The notes below the pieces were generated by a model. It was not told where the DNA came from and ran no database searches. It was given only the letters and a program-made list of their open reading frames with translations. Of a stretch of 36,950 bases of DNA, positions 16,969 to 25,098 are shown one piece after another; position 1 is the first letter of the stretch, and every line of letters starts with the position of its first letter. Location: NCBI GenBank assembly GCA_913061325.1, contig CAJXUU010000015.1, positions 1 through 36,950 of the forward strand. The letters are read 5' to 3'. The DNA is from an uncultured Saprospirales bacterium (GTDB taxonomy: Bacteria > Bacteroidota > Bacteroidia > Chitinophagales > Saprospiraceae). Both the position numbers and the translations under genes were made by a program.

Positions 16969-18621
16969 TTACTTCATCAGCTCCTTTGCATTCTCGATCG
17001 CAGCTACAGATGGTGGATTCCCACTCAACATTTTAGCTATTTCCGTAATTCTACCTTCTTTATCCAGTTCCTTGATAGCCGTGACTGTACGATCTTCACG
17101 ATCATTTTTATGTACGAAGAAGTGACGATCTGCCTTGGCGGCGATTTGTGGAGAGTGAGTAATAGAAATGACTTGATGTTTATCCGCTAATCCTGCCAAG
17201 ATTTCTCCCATTCTAGATGCTACTTCACCAGAAACGCCTGTATCTATCTCATCAAAAATCAATGTCGGAAGTGTCATCGCGTCTGCCACTAATGACTTAA
17301 TACAAAGTGTCAACCTTGATATTTCACCACCAGATGCGATGTCCTTTAAAGACTTGAAGTCACTTCCTTTGTTAGGTGCAAAAAGGAAGGTAATCTGATC
17401 CATTCCTGATGGTCCTGGCTTATCTAATGGTGCGATGTCCACTTTGATATATGCATTCTCCATAGAGAGCGGAATCAACATTTTATGAATACTTTTTTCG
17501 AATTCTGGAGCTGTCTTTTTCCGACTTTTAGAAATTACTTCCGCTTTTTTAACCAATGATGCTTCTAATTTTGCGATGCGTTTTTGTAAGCTTTCTATGT
17601 CTTGGGTTATATCTCCGAATCCTGATAATTGCGTTGATATATCATCCTGAATTTTAAGTAGATCTTCCAGATTATCAACATTGTGCTTCTTTTGTAATCT
17701 ATATATAAGGCTCAACCGTGCATTAAGTTCTTCGATTTTGTTTTCATCATACTCTGTTATTTCAGCGATGTGACCAGCCTCTTTGGCGATGTCTCTCATT
17801 TCTTCTTGGATGTTGGTAAGTCGCTCGTATAGTTCGGCCAACTTCTCATCCGCATCCATTACACTTGATAATTCGTTGAGCAGGGTTTGTAAAGTATCTA
17901 CAGTACTTGAATCGTCTTCGTCCAATTGGTGAAGGATCATATTTCCTACCCTTTGGATATCTTCTGCATTGGTAAGTTTATCGAGTGTTTTTTCTTTTTC
18001 CTCCTGTTCTCCATCCATTAACTCAGCATCATTGAATTCTTTCATCTGGAAGTTGAGAAAATCCATTTCTTGGTTGGCGTTTCTGTGCTTTTCTTCTACG
18101 GAAGCCAGTGTTCTTTTTGACTTTGCATATTCTACATAATCTGCCTGATAATCGCCTACTTTATCAATTACTCCTGCCAATGCATCTATTGTCTTCGTCT
18201 GAAAAGATACACTATGTAGATCCAACGCGTCAAATTGTTGATGTAGGTCTACCAGATTGTCCGTTATTGCCTTTAATACAGAAAGAGTTGTCGGTTCGTC
18301 ATTGATAAATGCACGGCTTTTTCCGTTAGGAGAGATCAACCTGCGAATGATTGTTTCCTGCTCATAATCTATGCCTTCTGCTTCGAAGATGGACTGTATA
18401 TTATAATCCGACACATCAAAGACAGCCTCTACTACACACTTCTTATCTGCTTCATACAGTACTTTTGTATCCGCTCTTTTACCCATTATAAGACCAAGAG
18501 CCCCTAATAATATTGATTTACCTGCTCCTGTTTCTCCAGTAACTATCGATAACCCTTTTGTAAGGTCCAGTTCTAAAGATTCGATGATGGCGTAATTATG
18601 TATTTCTAATCTTTTCAGCAT
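16969..18621 (-). CDS. recN: DNA repair protein RecN
   Basis: 550 residues, an SMC-like ATPase acting early in double-strand break repair. Walker A is GETGAGKS at residues 29-36. Two coiled-coil arms (around 155-215 and 270-360, rich in E, K and L) flank the hinge. The C-terminal half has the signature LKDIASGGEISRLTLCIK, Walker B LPTLIFDEIDTGVSG and the D-loop/switch region VISITHSPQIAAKADRHF. All ATPase motifs are intact and the length is normal. Start ATG 18621 places the protein directly at MLKRLEIHNYAIIESLEL, the usual N-terminus. The DUF6624 lipoprotein gene is 51 bases upstream on the same strand, so they probably share a transcript. Confidence 0.97.
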   Translation of the reverse strand: MLKRLEIHNYAIIESLELDLTKGLSIVTGETGAGKSILLGALGLIMGKRADTKVLYEADKKCVVEAVFDVSDYNIQSIFEAEGIDYEQETIIRRLISPNGKSRAFINDEPTTLSVLKAITDNLVDLHQQFDALDLHSVSFQTKTIDALAGVIDKVGDYQADYVEYAKSKRTLASVEEKHRNANQEMDFLNFQMKEFNDAELMDGEQEEKEKTLDKLTNAEDIQRVGNMILHQLDEDDSSTVDTLQTLLNELSSVMDADEKLAELYERLTNIQEEMRDIAKEAGHIAEITEYDENKIEELNARLSLIYRLQKKHNVDNLEDLLKIQDDISTQLSGFGDITQDIESLQKRIAKLEASLVKKAEVISKSRKKTAPEFEKSIHKMLIPLSMENAYIKVDIAPLDKPGPSGMDQITFLFAPNKGSDFKSLKDIASGGEISRLTLCIKSLVADAMTLPTLIFDEIDTGVSGEVASRMGEILAGLADKHQVISITHSPQIAAKADRHFFVHKNDREDRTVTAIKELDKEGRITEIAKMLSGNPPSVAAIENAKELMK

Positions 18622-18672
18622 AGTGTAAAATTAGCTTTTTGTTTAGTCTCTATTTCTAAAATTTTGATTTAT

Positions 18673-19494
18673 CTATTCTTGCACAACATCAAATGACACT
18701 CCAAGCTTCTCGAGATACTCTTTCAAGGGCCCTAGACCAACTGATGCTCTTCTTTTATCCACTGTAGAGGCTGACCTAAGGTTATAGAGTTCACCATTAA
18801 GAACTTGGCTCCCATATATCTGTGGTTTTCCGTCATCCATCAATATTCTATCCTGCATCAAAGCAATAGACCCAGCATCGATAGCACCCTCTTCATTAGC
18901 CTCTATAAAATAATCAATGTATCTTTTTCTGTATTCTGCTCCATTGTGTTGGATAATCAACCATATGATATTTATCTGTTTTTCGTTTTCCACTCCTTTT
19001 GGTAATCCACATACTTGATCGACACTGATGACCAATTCAAGGTTTTTGTGATTGACCATAGCATCATAGACGACACCTTCTTTTCGTATTTCTTGGTCTC
19101 TTCTATATGCTTCATCTAGTAGAGGTTTGACATTATCACAATCTATTTGAGTCACTGTAACTGGGGGGCCTGCATTAAGTTTTTTATTGATCTGTGCTTC
19201 AATTTCTTGGTCTCCGGGTGTACTTTTTCTTACGACCACTTCCACTATATCCCCTTTTTTATTCTTGTAAAAATCTGTAGTTAAGCCTCCTTGTTCATAC
19301 GCGGTTATCATTTCATCTTTGGTCATAATATTACCCATAATATCTTTTATGATAATAGAATCTGGAGATGGGAAGTCGTTTTTTACTGCACGTTTCACAT
19401 ACTCCTTCACACTCATTTTTTCAAGTTTTGGAGAAGAATTACAAGATACTATGAGAATAAAAGAGAATAAAAAAAGGAGTTTGCAGATTTTCAT
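18673..19494 (-). CDS. DUF6624-like lipoprotein
   Basis: 273 residues from the Met at 19494. MKICKLLFLFSFILIVSC is a lipoprotein signal peptide with the lipobox Cys at residue 18. The mature part has LDEAYRRDQEIRKEG, IIWLIIQHNGAEYRKRYIDY and LMQDRILMDDGKPQIYGSQV, the conserved words I associate with DUF6624 proteins; their function is unknown. The frame is open back to 19527, but the upstream 11 residues would displace the signal peptide, so I use the inner ATG. It precedes recN by 51 bases. It is separated from the upstream thiolase gene by a terminator. Confidence 0.8.
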   Translation of the reverse strand: MKICKLLFLFSFILIVSCNSSPKLEKMSVKEYVKRAVKNDFPSPDSIIIKDIMGNIMTKDEMITAYEQGGLTTDFYKNKKGDIVEVVVRKSTPGDQEIEAQINKKLNAGPPVTVTQIDCDNVKPLLDEAYRRDQEIRKEGVVYDAMVNHKNLELVISVDQVCGLPKGVENEKQINIIWLIIQHNGAEYRKRYIDYFIEANEEGAIDAGSIALMQDRILMDDGKPQIYGSQVLNGELYNLRSASTVDKRRASVGLGPLKEYLEKLGVSFDVVQE

Positions 19495-19529
19495 AAAAAA
19501 TGAACTTTGTTTACTTAATAATGTCAAAA

Positions 19530-19557
19530 GCCAGAAACCACTATCGCGATTTCCGGC
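19530..19557 (-). terminator. Terminator of the thiolase gene
   Basis: On the minus strand, GCCGGAAA and TTTCTGGC pair with one mismatch around a 12-base loop, followed by TTTTGAC. It lies 38 bases after the thiolase stop at 19595. Confidence 0.65.
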
Positions 19558-19594
19558 TCATTTATATTACTTAACCATTATTTGGCTTTTAGTT

Positions 19595-20773
19595 TTATAC
19601 TTTTTTGATAACAATCGCACTCGCACCTCCTCCTCCATTACAGAGTGTAGCACAACCAATTTCTCCATCATTTTGGTGAAGTACATGATTAAGTGTCGTC
19701 AATATCCTAGCGCCTGATGCGCCAAGCGGGTGACCAAGCGAAACTGCCCCTCCATTTACATTTACTTTGTCTTCTGATATTCCTAGCTCCTTATTAAATG
19801 CTAATGTTACAACAGAAAATGCTTCATTCACCTCGAAGAAGTCTACATCGTCTTTTGTAAGGCCTGCTCTTTTAAGTGCTTTTGGAGCTGCTAATGTAGG
19901 AGCCGTTGTAAACCATTCTGGCTCATGTGCTGCATCAGCAAATGCTAATATCTCAGCTATCGGAGTCAATCCAAATTTCTGTACAGCATCTTCACTTGCT
20001 ACTATAATTGCAGAAGCTCCATCATTGATAGTTGAAGAATTCGCCGCAGTAGCGGTTCCGTCTTTACTAAAAGCAGCTCTTAGCGAAGGTATTTTATCAA
20101 ATCTTACTTTTTTGTACTCTTCATCTTCAGCTATGATAAGATCATCTCCTCTTCTTTGTGGCACATTTACTGGTATGATCTCATCTTTGAATCTTCCCGC
20201 TTCTGTTGCGGCTGCAGATCTTGTATAAGACTGTATGGCGAACTCATCTTGCTGTTCTCTAGTTATATCATATTTTACAGCGGTAGCATCTGCAGATGTT
20301 CCCATTGCTAAATGATTGTAGGCATCTACAAGACCATCTTTTTGTAATCCATCTACTAGCTCTCCACCACCAAACTTATAACCCCATCTTGCTTTTGGCA
20401 TATAATAAGGAATATTAGACATACTCTCCATGCCACCCGCTACCAAGATTTCCGCATGCCCAAGCATGACAGATTGTGCTGCAAACATCACTGACTTCAT
20501 ACCCGAAGAACAAACTTTATTTACTGTAGTACAAGGTACATTATTACCAATCCCTGCCCCAAGTGCTGCTTGTCTAGCGGGTGCTTGCCCTACATTTGCT
20601 TGGCATACGTTTCCGAAGTATACTTCGTCGATATTTGCAGAATCTACCTTTGCCTTTTCTAAGGCTCCTTTGATAGCAATACTGCCCAATTGAGGGGCCG
20701 TAAGTGAAGACAATGATCCACCGAAACTACCCATAGGGGTACGAACTGCAGATACTATATATACTTTTTTCAT
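19595..20773 (-). CDS. Acetyl-CoA C-acetyltransferase (thiolase)
   Basis: 392 residues, biosynthetic/degradative thiolase fold. It condenses two acetyl-CoA, or cleaves 3-ketoacyl-CoA, in the cytoplasm. The nucleophile is Cys88 in NKVCSSGMKSV. His348 lies in VSLGHPLGASGARI, and Cys378 lies in CATLCNGGGGASA. The Asn-Glu-Ala-Phe motif VNEAFSVV is also present, so all four catalytic boxes are intact. Length and the start VYIVSAVRTPMGSFGG are standard. No beta-oxidation or polyhydroxyalkanoate genes sit beside it, so the direction of the reaction cannot be inferred. A terminator follows. Upstream 20774-20913 separates it from yidD. Confidence 0.96.
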   Translation of the reverse strand: MKKVYIVSAVRTPMGSFGGSLSSLTAPQLGSIAIKGALEKAKVDSANIDEVYFGNVCQANVGQAPARQAALGAGIGNNVPCTTVNKVCSSGMKSVMFAAQSVMLGHAEILVAGGMESMSNIPYYMPKARWGYKFGGGELVDGLQKDGLVDAYNHLAMGTSADATAVKYDITREQQDEFAIQSYTRSAAATEAGRFKDEIIPVNVPQRRGDDLIIAEDEEYKKVRFDKIPSLRAAFSKDGTATAANSSTINDGASAIIVASEDAVQKFGLTPIAEILAFADAAHEPEWFTTAPTLAAPKALKRAGLTKDDVDFFEVNEAFSVVTLAFNKELGISEDKVNVNGGAVSLGHPLGASGARILTTLNHVLHQNDGEIGCATLCNGGGGASAIVIKKV

Positions 20774-20913
20774 AGATACAATTTTAAATGAGGCTTTGAC
20801 CTCTTGTTATTATTTGATTAGGTAGTGTAAAGGTAAGGATTCGAATTGTATTTATACATTTGAATTTAGCTTAAACATTCGAATACCTTTCATACTCAAG
20901 AGAACCAATAACA

Positions 20914-21144
20914 CTATTTCTTCTTCGGCACTGGATCATCCCCATGTCCACCCCACGGGTGACATCTTCCAATACGCTTCAGACCGATCCATGTTCCTCT
21001 AAAAATTCCCCATTCATCGATAGCCTGTAACATATAATGAGAGCAAGATGGACTATATCTACATGTCGGTCCAAGAATCGGAGAAATAAACCATTGATAT
21101 AGCTTAATCGGAAATGTAAATATCTTTTTGAGCACATTAGTCAT
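20914..21144 (-). CDS. yidD: Membrane protein insertion efficiency factor YidD
   Basis: 76 residues. It contains the family core KLYQWFISPILGPTCRYSPS, then CSHYMLQAI and RIGRCHPW, with the three conserved Cys. YidD is a small membrane-associated protein that assists YidC. In many genomes it sits between rnpA and yidC; here it instead overlaps the DUF6702-like gene by 8 bases: its ATG lies inside the last codons of that gene (ATGACTAA). Translational coupling is likely. Confidence 0.93.
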   Translation of the reverse strand: MTNVLKKIFTFPIKLYQWFISPILGPTCRYSPSCSHYMLQAIDEWGIFRGTWIGLKRIGRCHPWGGHGDDPVPKKK

Positions 21145-21652
21145 ACATTTCTATCTTTTCGGAAGTCTTCTCTGGAGTAAATAATATATCCTCGACTCGT
21201 TGTTTATCCAGTTGAATATTCGTCATGTTTTTTTGATCATCGTATAATTCTGTCATGATAGTATTGGTGACAGATATTTCGGAAAATAAAGGAACATCTA
21301 CAACTTCCAGATAACACCAAACTGCCGCTAGATCATCCGATTGTTCTTTACCTAGAAACTCCGGAGTGATTATTTGACCATTTATCTCTATTATGAAGTG
21401 CTCAAGTATATATGTATGGATACTGTCTTCCGCATCTTCTTTTTCTTTACGGGTACAAAGTCTTAGTGTATTACCCGCTGTTGGCTGTAGCGCCTGTTCT
21501 AGGTCATCGATAAACATATTCATTGTGATCTGAAGTGTCTGATCATTTGTATTATAATTAATGGTACTCTTACTCAAGTGAAACTCGTGTGCATCAATGA
21601 TTGGCCCCACATTCATCATGCTGGAAAAAAGAATTACAAAAAGTATATTCAT
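21137..21652 (-). CDS. DUF6702-like exported protein
   Basis: 171 residues from the Met at 21652 (177 from 21670). A short hydrophobic N-terminus (MNILFVILFSSMMNVGPII) is a signal peptide, followed by AHEFHLSKSTINYNT, ITMNMFIDDLEQAL and a beta-rich body. The H-x-F-H-x-S-x-x-x-I-x-Y opening and the F-x-D-D-x-E-x-x-L motif are what I know from DUF6702 proteins of Bacteroidota; function is unknown. The sequence ends KIEMYD, and its last 8 bases overlap yidD. The pair is probably one transcript. The choice between the two near starts is uncertain. Confidence 0.78.
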   Translation of the reverse strand: MNILFVILFSSMMNVGPIIDAHEFHLSKSTINYNTNDQTLQITMNMFIDDLEQALQPTAGNTLRLCTRKEKEDAEDSIHTYILEHFIIEINGQIITPEFLGKEQSDDLAAVWCYLEVVDVPLFSEISVTNTIMTELYDDQKNMTNIQLDKQRVEDILFTPEKTSEKIEMYD

Positions 21653-21750
21653 ATGCTGTATTATAGTCAATATAGTTAATGGTATAATGACGAAATTGGT
21701 TCTCGTTTTGTATCTGAGACTGATAAAAACTTATATGCTAAAATTATAGA

Positions 21751-22803
21751 TTACAATCCTAGCAACTTGTCCAAATAGTCATTATCCACTTCTGTGCCTG
21801 CGAAATCGTCAAATGCTTTTTCAGTTATGTCAATGATGTGACTTTGAATGAACGGCGCTCCTTCTCTAGCTCCTTGCTCTGGAGACTTGATGCAGCATTC
21901 CCACTCCATCACTGCCCAACCACCAAACCCATGCTTGGATAGTTTGGTGAATATACTTCCGAAATCTACTTGTCCGTCACCTAAACTTCTAAATCTTCCA
22001 GCTCGATCTGCCCATCCTTGATATCCTCCGTATACGCCTTGTTTCCCCGTTGGGTTAAATTCCGCATCTTTTACATGGAACGCTTTGATGCGATCGTGAT
22101 AGATATCGATATATGCTAGATAATCTAGTTGTTGCAGAACAAAATGGCTAGGGTCATAAAGGAGACATGCTCGACTATGGTTGTTTACTTCTTTAAGGAA
22201 CATTTCATAACTAATACCATCATGCAAGTCTTCGCCTGGATGTACTTCATAACAAACATCCACTCCACATTCATCAAAATGATTTAGGATGGGTAACCAT
22301 CGATCTGCCAACTCTTTGAATCCTCTTTCTACCAGTCCATTGGGTCTTTGTGGCCAAGGATACATTGTCTGCCAGAGCAATGCCCCACTAAATGTTGCAT
22401 GCCCTCTTAATCCTAGATGTTGACTAGCAGATCCTGCATATTTTACTTGCTGTTTTGCCCATTCTGTTCTTTCTACAGGTTTTCCTTTTACTTCATCTGG
22501 TGCGAATCCATCGAACATTGTGTCATATGCTGGGTTCACAGCGACCAATTGACCCTGTAGATGGGTGCTTAGTTCTGTTATTTCTAGGCCATATTCACCA
22601 ATTTTACCCTTTAATTCATCACAGTATGTCTTGCTTTCCGCTGCAGTTTTTAGATCTATCAATCTTGATTCCCAAGTTGGAATTTGTATGCCTTTATATC
22701 CTAGGTCCGCAGCCCATTGGCAGATATTCTCTAAACTATTGAACGGTGCTTCATCGCCCATAAATTGAGCTAAAAATATAGCTGGTCCTTTTATTGTTTT
22801 CAT
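21751..22803 (-). CDS. Sugar phosphate isomerase/epimerase-family TIM-barrel protein
   Basis: 350 residues. The family is the xylose isomerase-like TIM barrel (AP endonuclease 2 superfamily). Metal-ligand positions are visible: Glu in VCYEVHPGED, Asp and His in LLYDPSHFVLQQ, His in IKAFHVKDAEF, and Glu in WAVMEWECC. The N-terminus begins GPAIFLAQFMGDEAPFNSLE with no signal peptide, so it is cytoplasmic. Members isomerise or epimerise keto-sugars, and in Bacteroidota many pair with Gfo/Idh/MocA dehydrogenases in catabolism of oxidised sugars or inositols. That pairing is present here, with the dehydrogenase 208 bases upstream on the same strand. The substrate is inferred only at the class level. 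Confidence 0.88.
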   Translation of the reverse strand: MKTIKGPAIFLAQFMGDEAPFNSLENICQWAADLGYKGIQIPTWESRLIDLKTAAESKTYCDELKGKIGEYGLEITELSTHLQGQLVAVNPAYDTMFDGFAPDEVKGKPVERTEWAKQQVKYAGSASQHLGLRGHATFSGALLWQTMYPWPQRPNGLVERGFKELADRWLPILNHFDECGVDVCYEVHPGEDLHDGISYEMFLKEVNNHSRACLLYDPSHFVLQQLDYLAYIDIYHDRIKAFHVKDAEFNPTGKQGVYGGYQGWADRAGRFRSLGDGQVDFGSIFTKLSKHGFGGWAVMEWECCIKSPEQGAREGAPFIQSHIIDITEKAFDDFAGTEVDNDYLDKLLGL

Positions 22804-23011
22804 TTTAATAATTGTTTTTAAGTACCATTGCTTAATAGAATGCTACATTGAAATATATAAAATTAGTATTGTTAGAATTAAGTCCGTTGTCGCTTAGTCA
22901 ACATCATAAAGCAAATCTGCGATTCTAACGATTCAGCAAACCAGCAAAAATAATGTTAATAACGGATGAATAACTTAATAATCCATGACTTAAGAAACAC
23001 CTCCTAATCAA

Positions 23012-24166
23012 TTACATCGACACCCACTTCACATCCTCTGTATCCCCACTTTCTATGACCTTATCGATAAATCTCATTCCTCTTACTCCGTCTTCCACCG
23101 TCGGGAAATCAGTATAAATTGGATCTACTTCTACTCCATCTACTCTTGCTTGGATGCATTTTGCTACATTTCTGTAAATATTTGCAAATGCTTCGAGATA
23201 TCCTTCAGGGTGTCCTGCGGGGATTCTTGTGTGTGCTTCGGACTCTGGATATAATGGCCCTACTCCTGTTCTTCTGAGTTCAGTCGGTTTGTCAAGCCAT
23301 CTCACCATTAGAGAGTTGGGTTCCATTTGGCTCCATGAAAGTCCACCCTTTTCTCCATAGACTCTTATGTTTAGGTCATTTTCTTCACCCGCGCTTATTT
23401 GACTAGCGTGAAGAACGCCCCTTGCACCATTGTCAAACCTTAGAAGGACATTACCATCATCATCCAGTTGACGCCCCTCTACCATGATGCTTATATCTGC
23501 ACACAATTGAGTAATCTTTAACCCCGTAATATATTCCGCAAGGTTTTCTGCGTGTGTGCCAATATCTCCCATCGCACCGGCTTTTCCAGACTTTTTAGGA
23601 TCGGTTCGCCATGCTGCTTGCTTTTGATCACTCCCTTCTAGAAGTGTAGACAACCAGCCTTGAGGATATTCTACCACTACTTTCCTGACTGCACCTAGTT
23701 CTCCGTGCTTGATCATTTGTTTGGCCTGTTTTACCATCGGGTAACCCGTATAATTATGAGTAAGAGCGAAGAGTAGACCTGATTCCTTAACTGTTTTTTC
23801 TAATCCAAGCGCTTCTTCCATATTGAAGCAAAGTGGTTTGTCGCTTACTACATGAAATCCGTTGTCTAGAGCCATTTTAGCTGGACCATAGTGCATATGA
23901 TTGGGCGTCACGATACTTACGAAGTCCATTCTTTGGTCTGCGGGAAGTTCTTTTTCTTTTACTATCATCTCAGAATAACTTCCATAAACCCGTTTAGGGT
24001 CAAGATAAAAGTCCTCCCCTGATAATCTTGATTTTTCTGGATTACTACTAAATGCTCCGCATACTAGCTCGATCTGTCCATCAATTGCTGCTGCCATTCT
24101 GTGTACCGCCCCGATGAAAGCTCCTCGTCCGCCACCAATCATTCCCATTCTTATTTTCCTTGGCAT
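23012..24166 (-). CDS. Gfo/Idh/MocA-family oxidoreductase
   Basis: 384 residues. The N-terminal Rossmann domain opens with MGMIGGGRGAFIGAVHRMA (dinucleotide loop), followed by VSIVTPNHMHYGPA and VVSDKPLC, the DKP variant of the family's EKP lysine motif. The C-terminal alpha/beta domain has MGDIGTHAENLAEYITG, with the catalytic Asp/His pair, and a beta-sheet region ending DTEDVKWVSM. No Tat or Sec signal is present, so it is cytosolic. It would oxidise or reduce a sugar or inositol hydroxyl with NAD(P). It lies between the HAD gene and the TIM-barrel gene on the same strand, consistent with a sugar-processing set. The substrate is not determinable. Confidence 0.92.
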   Translation of the reverse strand: MPRKIRMGMIGGGRGAFIGAVHRMAAAIDGQIELVCGAFSSNPEKSRLSGEDFYLDPKRVYGSYSEMIVKEKELPADQRMDFVSIVTPNHMHYGPAKMALDNGFHVVSDKPLCFNMEEALGLEKTVKESGLLFALTHNYTGYPMVKQAKQMIKHGELGAVRKVVVEYPQGWLSTLLEGSDQKQAAWRTDPKKSGKAGAMGDIGTHAENLAEYITGLKITQLCADISIMVEGRQLDDDGNVLLRFDNGARGVLHASQISAGEENDLNIRVYGEKGGLSWSQMEPNSLMVRWLDKPTELRRTGVGPLYPESEAHTRIPAGHPEGYLEAFANIYRNVAKCIQARVDGVEVDPIYTDFPTVEDGVRGMRFIDKVIESGDTEDVKWVSM

Positions 24167-24254
24167 AACTTTTATTTTTAACTCTTAATCAATTGTGTAG
24201 TTCTCATTATTTGCCGAAAATAGAAAATAGAACTAAGTCAATTACATAAATCGG

Positions 24255-24902
24255 TCACAAATGAGATATAAAATCAACCAGAGAGGCTTCATATCTGTGG
24301 ATGTGCTTATTGCATGGTGGTAATTCTGATTCTGTGTGTGAGGACAAAACACCAACAACTTTCATTGTTGCATTGATAGCTGCACTCACTCCTGCATGCG
24401 AATCTTCGAATACTAGGCATGCCCCTGGAGCAGAAGAGAGGTTTTTTGCGCTTTTGAGATATACTTGTGGGTCTGGTTTATGCGCAGTTACATCTTCACT
24501 CGCAAGTGTTGAACCAAATACTGCCCTTATTTTAAGTGTGTCCAAAATAAGGTCCATATTAGCAATCGGCGCTGACGTCGCTACCCCAAGTTTATACTTT
24601 TCTTCATTCAAAAGATTCAAAAAATCTAAGAATCCATCTATCGGTTTTACGTGGTCCGCGTATATTTCTCTGAATAAGCCTTCTTTCTCATCTTCATATT
24701 CTTGGAGCTCGTCTCCAAATACTGGTCTTCCTAAAAAGTGAGAAAAAATATAACTATTGCTTTTACCATACATGTGTGCAGCATATTCTTTTTCCGAAGG
24801 GTTCAATCCTCTTTTTTGAAAAAATTCTTGAAACGCCTTGGAATGGTGGGGGTTCGTGTGGCATATTACACCATCCATGTCAAATAAGATTGTATCTATC
24901 AT
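24255..24902 (-). CDS. HAD-family phosphatase / beta-phosphoglucomutase-like protein
   Basis: 215 residues. Motif I is FDMDGVICHTNP, with nucleophile Asp8 and acid/base Asp10. Motif II is GVATSAP. The motif III Lys lies in HKPDPQVYL, and motif IV is CLVFEDSHAGVSAA. The helical cap between residues 17 and 80 fits the beta-phosphoglucomutase/phosphatase subfamily. It could isomerise a sugar phosphate or dephosphorylate it. It is 88 bases upstream of the Gfo/Idh/MocA gene, all on the minus strand, so a three-gene carbohydrate unit is plausible. Mutase versus phosphatase is unresolved. Confidence 0.9.
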   Translation of the reverse strand: MIDTILFDMDGVICHTNPHHSKAFQEFFQKRGLNPSEKEYAAHMYGKSNSYIFSHFLGRPVFGDELQEYEDEKEGLFREIYADHVKPIDGFLDFLNLLNEEKYKLGVATSAPIANMDLILDTLKIRAVFGSTLASEDVTAHKPDPQVYLKSAKNLSSAPGACLVFEDSHAGVSAAINATMKVVGVLSSHTESELPPCNKHIHRYEASLVDFISHL

Positions 24903-25098
24903 AAACGCTAAGGTAGTTATTGAAGATTATTTAAGTGCAAAGAACTTTTTAGCGTAGTCTTAACCAATCTTGAATTGTATTTATGCCACATCTCTAAATT
25001 ATACCACTAAAGGGTGACAAAAGTCCATTTTAGAATTCCGAAATTTATGGGGAATATTTTGATTTAAAATTTGTGTTTTAGAATCTATAAGTATACAT

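Noticed and set aside
22871-22929. 8-bp inverted repeat GTTAGAAT ... ATTCTAAC upstream of the TIM-barrel gene.
   Set aside because: Arms are 43 bases apart, AT-rich and without a T-tract; not distinguishable from chance.
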